From Girardia tigrina (lineage: Eukaryota; Platyhelminthes; Tricladida; Dugesiidae): a stretch of 64,000 nucleotides of DNA. This document shows, one piece after another, positions 41,301 to 53,300 of the stretch; positions within the stretch are counted from its first letter, which is position 1, and each line of letters opens with the position of its first letter. A program made the position numbers and the translations under genes. The notes under the pieces are model-generated. The model searched no databases and was not told the origin of the DNA. It worked only from the letters and a program-made list of their open reading frames with translations. The stretch lies in the NCBI GenBank assembly GCA_001938485.1, contig MQRK01248982.1:4783-68782 (forward strand). Direction: 5' to 3'.

Positions 41301-44300
41301 AAGCAGAAAATGTTCATAAGGAGACTGAGTTTGAATTAGCAGAAAAAAAAGAATAAGTGAAGATCAAAATAAATGGTTTAAATCGCATATAGAATTAAGG
41401 TAGGAAAAATAATTAAAGCAAAAGATTCAATATTAAAAGCAAATCCTATGATTGCAAAAGACAGACTGTTGAGAAGCAACAGCATGATAATGAAATCTGA
41501 GTATCTTCCTTGGAATTTACGATATCCGTTAATACTATCTAATGAAAGTCCAATAACGAAATTAATAGTGGAACATGTTCATGAAGAATTTCTTCACTGT
41601 GCTGGCGTTAATCAACAGTATTGTTAATTATCAGAAAGATTTTAGTTCCTGAAAATGCGAAAATTTTTAAAAGAATATCAAAAGTTTTGCAAGATCTGTT
41701 CTAGAAAATCAGCTAAGGGAATTTCTCAAATAATGGATGATATACCGGAATTTCGCTTTCGAGAGCAGTTAAGAGCATTTGATAAAATCGCGATTGGTTA
41801 TCTTGTCCAATATACACTAAACAAGGACGAGGAAGGGCGAAGAACAAACATATGTCTGTTTCATCACTTGTCTTCAGAGTAGGGGAATTCATATTCTTAT
41901 AAGAGCCTTAAAAGATTCATCACCAGAAGAGGAAAATCATCTATCATAGTTTCTGATAATGGAGGAAATTTTCGGAGAATAAACAGAGAAATTATGGAGA
42001 TAAAACAAGGCACTTATGCAGCGTTAAAAAGGGCTGAATTGCGGAGAGATAAAATGGATATTAAATCCTGCTATAGCACCCCATATCGGAGGAGTTTATG
42101 AATACCCATTCAAAACAGCAAAGAAGGGTTTTTTTGCGGGAATCAATAAACCATAAAAAATAGATAAATAATAAAATCAAAACAGTAAATTAAAACAAAA
42201 TAATCGAAAACGATCATGAATTATAAAAGAAGATGAGCGTAGAACAGGAGCAGTCATAATAAAATGTGATATAATAGTAGAAAATACATTAAAAATGATA
42301 TAAAAAGTGTAAAATTTCGATAAAAAGAGAATAGTTACAAGTCAATAATCAATAAAATGGAAATGATGTACGAAAAATTTCATAAAATTAGTATCAAATT
42401 CAAAATAATTACGCGAATAAAATAAAGTAAAAAGTTTGAAATTCTGTCAATAAATGGCCAAAAAATAACAAAAATGAAAGAAAAATAATGAGAGCGGGCA
42501 CAGTGATTGTTCGGCCGCGACGCTCTAGCGTTTAAGGGCAGACTCTGGGTTAGAGGGATAAACAGAATCGTATCTCACATTTTTTCGGTCCATGATACAC
42601 CAGGTCAATTCTCGAATCGGTCAACTGTTATCGGATTTGATTGCAGAAATTCTTCCACTCCTCTAAATCGCAAGATTGGGAGCAAGAAACACCGCCTGGG
42701 CTGTGGGCTCGAAATTGGCATTGGAGGAATTATCAATTTCCTCTATACAATCCGCGATGGATTCACCAAGTATGAAATCAGAATGAGTTCCCTCACGATA
42801 AAGATTGGAGAGTGTCTAAGACGCGTGGCAATTCATCAAGCTCTTCGTTCGAAAACCATGAGTTGCGTGACTGAGGTTCAATATGTATCTCCACGTAAAC
42901 TCTGGCACAAATTCTCGAACTATTCCAGTATTGATTTACATTTATAATCGAATAAAGAATTTGAATTCAGCAACATTCCAAAGTATTTTTCGTGACAATT
43001 GCGCAAGCACACCAACAAGCAGTCCCAATAACTGCTAGTCGACACTTGGAATCGATCGAGATTTTTAAGCAATTTCTCAAAAAAATTGAAGAGATAAATT
43101 CAAATTCTGACTAATAAATTTTCTGAATATTTTTGACTATAATGTACAATTTATTGATATCTAATTCAGTGTTGATTCGCTGATCTTTGAGAAATGTAAC
43201 AATCTTCATCTCTCGAAGATATTCATATAAAAATGGTGGAAAAATATTGCAATTTATTTTCATTTTAAAGTTGCCAGCAATATTGCTAATCTCAACAACA
43301 ACAAAGAAAATTTCAGCGCAAAGATTTATTTCTTTCACTTCATATAAACAAACAACAATCAAGTACATATATCAAAAGTTACGTAATTTAATTCGATTAA
43401 ACAACGCTCGCCAAATCAATTTTTTGATCATAATAATAACAAAAACACAATAATGTCGCACGATTCACACCAAGCCAAAAGATTGATTTAACATTTCTTT
43501 TTTTTGATAATCGTTATCAATTAAAATAGGATACAAATAAAATGAAAATAAAACGGTAAGAATGCAACGAGACGAAATGGTGAAATTAAAATAAAATAAA
43601 ATTATATGTTAATGAATGGATAAGATGAATATTAGTAAAGAAAAAAATGTTTTAATGAAGATTATATTATAGAATAATGAACGACAACGAGCAGCCAGGA
43701 ACTTCCAGTGTAGTAATTCATGACGTATTTGAAACCGAATTAAACTCAGACGATGAGGATCAGACAAATCAAACATCGCGCAACAATAATCGAGAGATAC
43801 CAAAATATATGACCCTATGGAGGATGGAAAGGCGAACCAAAGGCGAATACATAATCATAATGTACAACAGAGCAACTAACAGTCTATATGAAGATCGCAC
43901 GGAGGTCAATTTTCGTTTTGAAGTATGCGAAATACGGGGAACTCGAATGTTAATGCTACATCCAAGAGATTGGCCAAGGGGAGCCGAAGCCGAGGGTTAT
44001 TCATTATTCGCAGCATGGATGGAACCTACAAAAGTCCGAGAAGTATGCCAAACTCTGATAGGAATGCGATGGAAGACTTTCAGAGATTTTCATATCAGCT
44101 GGAATAGTCGATATAGCATAATAGAAACGAACCAGAGTTGAAGAACACTGACGATTGTCGCGACAAACGACGACAAAGAGGAAATCATCAAAAATATAGG
44201 AGGAATCAAGTACGAACGCAAATCACAAATATGGATGCGGTGTAATCAAGAAAATCGTTTCCGAGTACAAATAGGGAATCTGAAGGGAGATAATTACGCT

Positions 44301-47300
44301 GAATTTTGGATTGTGAACTCCATATTATATCACTCTGTTGAGGAACAGTTATTACCGACTATGAGAGGCTTAGCATGGAACAATACTGAGAGGGTAATCA
44401 AACATCAAAGAATACAAGGACCGTTATACGTGACATGCACTAATCGGCGACGAAGGCAGAGTCAAGAGATGTCACACCTTCAAGTTGATGAGGATTTCGA
44501 AGGTACCATATACGGAGTATGCGAACAATCCTTGAACAAAAAGAAAAGAAACAATGAACTTGAAACAATCCGAGAATACTCACTGCTAATCCCTGACAGG
44601 CCAGATATCAATCGAACAGTGCCATACTACGAGTATGGGTTGTACAAACCAACACATTGACAACAATACACTTCAGGAAAAGGACCGAAGTTGGAGAACT
44701 ATTTGTATAAGACCTACAACTTATCAATATCCGAAGCAATACTGACAAAAGAATATATAAAACACGCTGAGGAATCATCCGATCAGTTAGTACAACAATG
44801 GCTCGAGCAGAAAAGAGCGCAGACTAGGCCACAGACTTTTCGGAATACAACAACACACCACAGATTAAAAACTACCAGAACCAGTATTGAGGAAAAGATA
44901 ATAAATGGAGTCATAGCAACCGCAATAGTAATCGCAGTAGTCGGCGTTGGTATAATGATAGCCATATTAAAACACTCAAATCGAACACATCTCAGATACA
45001 CCAAAGGAAAAGGTATGAACCCGGCCACGTTGATGCTTGGAATGAGGACTATAATGACGATAGAAATCATACCAAAAAATGAAGCGGCAGAATACCAATT
45101 TATTTGGGGAACAATAAAAGTGCAATTCGGGAGAACGTATATAAAATCAAAAGCGGAAATAGTGTTAGAAGACCCCCAAATACCAGAATGGATCTGCTTA
45201 GCCGGATTAGATCACGGATTACGAATTCCATTGTTCAAAACTGACTTCACCACAGAATATGGCAACATCAGCGGTAATAGTAGCGTTACAACTGACGCCC
45301 ACAGGAGTACCCACCAGTGAACGCAGAGCACTAGAGATAAATTGGTATACTAGTGTAATCGTATATGATGACAAAATAGAATGGGATATGACACCTTTTT
45401 ATCTGAATAGTGAGTGGTTGGTTAAACTATTATACCCAGAAAGTACATTCAACCTTAAAAAGCCCCATCATCAACATGCAGTCCAAGTTACAGCCGACGA
45501 AGTACAATATACCGCTAGTCTAAGTGAGCACGAAAAGGCATGGATAAACTTCAGAGACGATTATGACGGACAATGGGAACCAAATGCTGGAATTGGAAAG
45601 TATCGTTTGAGCTTAAGAAACGCACGTGAAAATAGCCAGACGCAATTATCGGTATTGATAACAAGAAAAATCGACAGTGTGGAGTACAGCACTTCCTACC
45701 AGGAATATGTCATCAATAAAGGACAAGTAACAACGACCAATTCTCGAAGCCTATTAAACTCAACATATTCGCTACATCAATACAACCTACCATCTTATGA
45801 ACTATTACCAAAGATGACCGAATTATTTAGCGTAAATAGGTGTGAAGAACAAAAGCTGACAGAAAACAAAGAACGAGAGGATATCGACAAGCATATACGA
45901 AGAACGAGGATCAACGATTACGAAATCCGATACACAACACAACGACTCGGGGTAAGACGAACAAACCCCAACAAACAGTTATCAATGATCGTTTTATGCG
46001 CAACAAGAGACATGCAAGAAATACACCACTCCAACGACCCGTGGGTGTATTGTCGAATGTCACCCGATCTGATCAGAACGGGCATACTATCAATCCACAT
46101 GGAAAGGAAAGCCGTTACTATCGAGAAGCATAACGAATTCGTGATACAAAACCATACATTATATTACCCAGTGAAAGTACGAATGAAATCGACGTTGTAC
46201 CGAGAATACTACTATAAGTACCATCCGGTACTACGAGAGCACATCAAAGGGCTGAGAAGTTTTCAAGACGTAGCCAATGGACAAGCAAATAGACTAAAGG
46301 GCAGTATGATCCTTTCCTGCAATACTTTTACCAAAAAATATCAACAAGCTTTCCGAGGTCGACCCAGATCATTAATTGCAGAATACCGAATATACTTATA
46401 CGCACCAAGGAGAATACCGATCCGAATAATGACAATGTACACCACACAATATAACGGCGATTACGTGGCAGCATATTACCAAGAATATCTAATAACGGGT
46501 GATGAAATACGAATTGTGCCTCCACAACACGAGGACGAGATCTATGAACAGAATCACAAGTTGTTAACGCCAATGGATATCTTTTCCCACGAATAAAACC
46601 AGCATTACGAGCGAGGCCGCTGATTATCGAACCGATAACGGAGAGAGCAGTGATACCGACAATAACAAGTATAGAGTCGACACGAAATGCCACGGCAAAG
46701 TCACTCAAAGAAACAGCAAAGATAGCGGCATTAACAAGTAAATTTATAACATTAATCGTTCTTACAGCTGCCGGCATACTAATCCTGATCTGTATCAATA
46801 CATGTCTATGTTACCGACAATGGCAGCGAAAGAAGAAAAAAGCCAGAACCAAAAACTCACCGGTGGGCGACAATACGAGGCCCCAGAGGGTCCCGACAAC
46901 CTGATCCCAGAATCTATAAAACAAGAGATCGAATACGATGCGCAAGCGCGAATCGAAAGAAAGTTGCGCGACATCATCGCAAGAGTGCCGAACTCAAACG
47001 AGTTCCCCGATGTGCTACGAGAGACGGCGGAACTAAATGGCTACAGTTACGCAGAAATCCGTCCACCAATACGAACTACGAGCGCAATGTCGCCCCAAAT
47101 GAAACGAGCGCTGGCGGACCCTTACTGCGTCACCAGCTACTGATGAGAGAAATTTCATGAAAGTAACACTGTAAATATGACAAAAATGTGATCGATAGTG
47201 AATATTGATAAACTGGTAAATTGAACTCGTTATGTATTTTTTGTGAAATATTAGTGTAGATGATTGACTGAAAACCTTGCTTTACCGTAGCTGACACTTA

Positions 47301-50300
47301 TCTTGTATCTTGTGTGACCTTATCTTTCACTTATATTTTTATGTTTTATTCTGTTGTAAAATCTCGAGTCGAGATTTCAATGGTACCCGAAGGAATGTTG
47401 CGGTCCGTTATAGATCCCTTACAAAACATTAGGTAACAAATACATTACATAAAGATCAAGAACTAAGACAATTAGGTTTAATACATGTATTTGATAGTAT
47501 TAAAAACAAAATAATACACATTCTTTACGGCGTGGCACCCGTGGAACCCTTTGCGACCCCAAGGAACGGTATTGAGATGTTTTGGAGGCTGAAATAACCA
47601 TGTGAATGAGAAAAAATACCAAGTCATGTCAGGGCTTACCTAGTGACAGAAATCGAGTAGCTGGCCCTCTTCGGAGAGGTCTTCGCGCCCCGACTCCGTT
47701 TTTTCAATCTACGAGCTGGTGATAATTTCTTGAGCAGAGATATACACCTGTAAAGTTAGAAGAATTAATTAATAAATACAAAGATTAATTAAAAAACTTA
47801 CGTGAGTCAGCAAAAAATCCACGAAGAATCACCGCGTGATTATTCACGAGATTAGTCCGTGATTCACAAACCTTGTGACACTGGCGGCCTGCAAACATAC
47901 AAGCATCAGTTTCTATATAAAATCGAAAACTTACAAAAAATTTTAGAGACATACCAACGAATGCACCCAGACAATGACAGTAATTGACCAATTGATATTG
48001 TAGAAATTGTGGAATGATTCGTTGGCGAACTAGGATTGGACGGGGCCGAGTGACGAGATGGCAGACCCGTACTATAAAAATTACAATTAATTTCAGAATA
48101 ATGCACAAATTTTGACGCACAAGAATTTAACGCGAAAGAAAAATCATTGACATTTTATTGAGAATAACCGAAACTAGAGAACCCTTGAACGAACGACAAA
48201 CGCCACACTGAGACGAGAGAACAGTTAACGACTGCACAACGAACTAGCGAGAAGCGACATAAATTCCAAACGAGAGATTCCGAATCCTCATTACTATTGA
48301 CAATTCGAGTTGCCGATAGATCATCCTTTTTATTTTTCTTATTTTATTGTTTACGTTTTATTCGGTTTAATTATCCTAAATATATGTATTGTAAATATCG
48401 ATTTCCTTTCATAATTGACTTTCACTAACCTTTAGTCTGTAACAAGACTCCCCGAAAAATGTCGAGGCGACACACCAACTAGTTATGATTTTTTAACTTG
48501 AGTCAGCAGTACAGTGTCAGTCTACTGAAGCTAAGTAGCTAGACCTGCTAATATATAGATAATAGCAACTTATAAATAGCGATAAATTATAATAACTTTT
48601 GTTAACTCCATAATACTCCGATAAATTATTAGTTCTATGGTAATTTGTCGATTGAACATGACGTAAAGTCAGTTAACAGAGGGAAGTATTAATTAATGTG
48701 AATGTAAATAGAAAGACCTGCTGTTACTATTTTAATGTTAATGTGTTTCATTTAAGTTGTATATATCGCATAGTTTAAATTGGGAAAGAATATTCTGAAC
48801 ATAAACTTCCCTTCACTCTGAAGTCACTCTCCTTTAAATCAGCAGCTTCTCCGGAGAATTTACAGCTGGCGATATTGTATCTTACCTTCCAACGATCAAT
48901 TAAAGAACGGTTAATCTGTCGGTCAGAATCAGCGCCTAAAACTTACGTGCTTTTTCCAAGAGAATTGAGCTTGTAGGGCTGGTGACATTCTTTTCCCGCA
49001 TTGTTCTAAACGACAAGATAAATGCTTAGTCAACGTCCTCGAAAGTTGATTTTATTTGACAGTGTGTAGTTATGTTGATGCCGCCACTTTAAAATCTTTG
49101 CAAAATATTCAGTTTTTTAGACTAGATTTTGCTCACGATGCTGCGATCGATGGCATACTCGGTTGCAATATCTTTCATCGCTTTACTGCTTCTAAACTGT
49201 TGTAGGATTACATATTTCTGCTATAAAATCAAATCATTCCTCTTACGTTTGCTTGCCATTAGTACAGTGTGATGTAAGTTGTGATGTGTCTTGCTTATTC
49301 AACCACTGAGCATCATAAAACAGCAGAATATCCAAGTGTTTCTTTATTTTACCATGGCAACAATTGGTCTTTGTCATACCACGATTCACTAACCACTTAA
49401 TCCACTTAACTTAACATACCCACCCACTGTACTATTAATCTGGAACAAAGGAGGCGTCATGACAGAATAACATGTGTTATAAAACGAGTTGTGCCAGTAA
49501 CCGAGCAGAACTCACAGTAAACTCGGGCTTCCAAAGTTCATGCCACGAAACCCCATGTTATTAATCGGGTTCTCCTATTAACCGAGGTACTATTAATCGA
49601 GTTCTACTGTAGAAAGATTATAAATAAAATAATGAAACAATCTCAAAATAGTATCTCTGAATTTTCTATATACACCCATAATACAGAAGATATTTAGAGT
49701 AGTTTAATTAATTCGAAGAATAATCGTTGTAAGATTATGTTGTGGGATCGCTGAAAATGGGTCAGCGATTCGCTTAGAGTACTAGAAAACTTGGATCGAA
49801 AAATAGTATTATGCAGAAAAAATATTGTTTGGATAAAGTTTGGTTGGATTACCAGAAGCAGTTTTTATTAATATTTAACAGATTGTGTTTTCGCTTTCTT
49901 AACTTATGATCATTTGAATATATTAATTTCAAATTATTAATATTTTAAATGTCCTTAATTTGACTCATGAATCACTAGAATTCTAGGGTTTCATTGTTTT
50001 TTATTTGTTAATTGTTAATCATAATGTTTGTTTATTTACTCATAAATTAATTTTAAGACAATTAGTATCATTTAAAAATATTACAGACCACTCAATAACG
50101 CCATCCTAAAAGGTAATGTTGATAATGCTCGAAAGATTCTGCACATAGTTCAAAAGCATTGTGAATGGGCACTGGATTTAGTTAATACTAGCGGGCATTC
50201 TGCATTAATACTGGCACCAGCTTGTGATGTACCACCAGATTTTATTGAAGATCTTCTGAAAGCTGGCTGCAAGCTTGACCTTTGGGATGATACTGGCAAA

Positions 50301-53300
50301 TCGGCAATTATTTACGCAATTGAATATCGAAATACACAAGCATTAGAAGTGTTACTGAATCACGGTACCTACTCAATCTTTGCTCGTCATTCAATGATTG
50401 TTTCTACAATTTAGTGAAAAAACTTAATTTGACAAGTCTTCTAAGTCGATATCAAACGTGCTATTATACACCTTTGCAAATAGCTTTGATGCATGGCTTC
50501 AAAACTGGCGTTCAAATGTTATTGGAGCTAAAGGACTGCAATGGAAAATACATGGTCGATGTAAATGAAACTGGTTTGATGAATGCTGAGTCAGCACTCC
50601 ATATCGCTGTTAGTCACGAGTGTGACATAGAAATGATAGAAATGCTTCTATCTCGTCCAGATTGTGAGAATTCTGTCCAATTATTCTTTTATCATAATGT
50701 CTATTATTTAATTTTTAGTTTTTTATTTATATTTTAATTAGTTTTTATAATTTTTCCATTCTTTTTATTAGCTTACTTTCTATATATACTGTCAGACCTC
50801 TCGTATCTGTATCTCTTCTAACCGTCACTTTCTCATTCCATCGCGATTTTCATTTGACGGAGCTTCAAATCGCCATTGAAAACTATCTCTCAATCCGTCA
50901 CACTTTCGAAAATATACAGGTCTAACTGTATATATATATATATATATATATATAATTATCTTCAAACTTGGTACATTTACTCATTCTCGATGACAATAAA
51001 TGATTATCGAAAATTTGATCAAAAAAACTTCTTAAGGTCTCAAAATGGGAAAAAAACACAGAATTCGGAGTTCCAGAACAATATTAATTTAAAAAGATCT
51101 TATAAATTATAAGTAGATCATATTAATTTTTTGTGTTTTTTAAATCATTTTTTTAATTAGAACTTTGTTGGCAAAGTAGATTTCTGTCTGCATAAAGAAT
51201 AAATATAAAAAAATTATTTTTTTAATAATTCTGAACACTTTCTCAAATTTCTTAAATTTTAGTGTTTTAATTTGCTCAATTCTGATAATACTTTTTCCTT
51301 TCCATATTAAATATTGATATATTCAGACATAATAGAAAAAGTTTGTTGTAAAATAAGATAAAAGAAATTAATTTACGGATATCTTGTCCCATTAAAATAT
51401 ACGATCCTGTTGAGAAACGTACCCATTTTAATCAAATAAACTTTTATTCATTAAATTCGGGCCGTTAAATTTCATGAGTATTTTCAGAACGAACGTAAAT
51501 TATTTTATCAAAAATGTTTTCTTTTTATTTGTTATTTTCAAAAATTTTGAAAATGTCATTTGAAAAGTAATAGTCAATTTTGTTTCCTCTTATAAATAAT
51601 TTTTAGATTTGTTTTCCTAGTAAAAATTAAAGATCAGACAGAAAACCAATGCGTTTTTTGGAATAGTGACTCGACATATGCATATAATATAATAATAATA
51701 ATAATAAGAAGAAGAAGAAAAGAAGAAGTTCTAATGAGAAATTATAACAGTGACCCAGACTTTACACTTCATGTGCGCATGATCGGCGCAATTGCATTTG
51801 TACCCCCTGATAATATTGAGGTTGCAAAGGAGATTTCCAAATTTTAATGGTGCCTTTTCGATATTTTGCTTCCTTCGACCTCTATATAGTTTAAAGTGAT
51901 GCTGAATGCCCACGGTGTTCATTGCATTTGTATTCCCTGATAATAAACAAGCGGGGTCAAAACGGTGGGGTCAAAACGGTGGAGTCAAAACGGCGGGGNN
52001 NNNNNNNNNNNNNNNNNNNNNNNNNNNNNNNNNNNNNNNNNNNNNNNNNNNNNNNNNNNNNNNNNNNNNNNNNNNNNNNNNNNNNNNNNNNNNNNNNNNN
52101 NNNNNNNNNNNNNNNNNNNNNNNNNNNNNNNNNNNNNNNNNNNNNNNNNNNNNNNNNNNNNNNNNNNNNNNNNNNNNNNNNNNNNNNNNNNNNNNNNNNN
52201 NNNNNNNNNNNNNNNNNNNNNNNNNNNNNNNNNNNNNNNNNNNNNNNNNNNNNNNNNNNNNNNNNNNNNNNNNNNNNNNNNNNNNNNNNNNNNNNNNNNN
52301 NNNNNNNNNNNNNNNNNNNNNNNNNNNNNNNNNNNNNNNNNNNNNNNNNNNNNNNNNNNNNNNNNNNNNNNNNNNNNNNNNNNNNNNNNNNNNNNNNNNN
52401 NNNNNNNNNNNNNNNNNNNNNNNNNNNNNNNNNNNNNNNNNNNNNNNNNNNNNNNNNNNNNNNNNNNNNNNNNNNNNNNNNNNNNNNNNNNNNNNNNNNN
52501 NNNNNNNNNNNNNNNNNNNNNNNNNNNNNNNNNNNNNNNNNNNNNNNNNNNNNNNNNNNNNNNNNNNNNNNNNNNNNNNNNNNNNNNNNNNNNNNNNNNN
52601 NNNNNNNNNNNNNNNNNNNNNNNNNNNNNNNNNNNNNNNNNNNNNNNNNNNNNNNNNNNNNNNNNNNNNNNNNNNNNNNNNNNNNNNNNNNNNNNNNNNN
52701 NNNNNNNNNNNNNNNNNNNNNNNNNNNNNNNNNNNNNNNNNNNNNNNNNNNNNNNNNNNNNNNNNNNNNNNNNNNNNNNNNNNNNNNNNNNNNNNNNNNN
52801 NNNNNNNNNNNNNNNNNNNNNNNNNNNNNNNNNNNNNNNNNNNNNNNNNNNNNNNNNNNNNNNNNNNNNNNNNNNNNNNNNNNNNNNNNNNNNNNNNNNN
52901 NNNNNNNNNNNNNNNNNNNNNNNNNNNNNNNNNNNNNNNNNNNNNNNNNNNNNNNNNNNNNNNNNNNNNNNNNNNNNNNNNNNNNNNNNNNNTGCTATTT
53001 TGTGTTATTGAAAAATAAAGTATTTGGAAAAAGAATTTTGTGTTCATTCATTTATATATTTATGTTGGAAGTCCTTTCTGATTAATTGGAGTCAGATTTC
53101 AGATTAAAGATTAAAGTTTAAAGAATAAAGATTTGTGTTTTAAAAAAGTAAATATTTAAAGTTAAAGATATGTAATACTCAACACTTTTACCATTTTTCT
53201 TGTACCTTCAAAAAATCATCCTTTCAAAACTTCTTAGGTTTTTCGTCAAAAGGTTGTTCAAGATGGGATTTCAAGACATCCAAAGACTCCAAGTTCTTGT

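Noticed and set aside
46328-46798. 156-codon minus-strand frame with hydrophobic stretches
   Set aside because: Antisense shadow of the virus-like plus-strand frames; no independent support.
51731-51922. FLYWCH-like zinc finger on the minus strand
   Set aside because: Only a CNC...KCK pattern fits; the aromatic core is missing.
51906-53085. Very long open frames across the gap
   Set aside because: They consist of N; not real.
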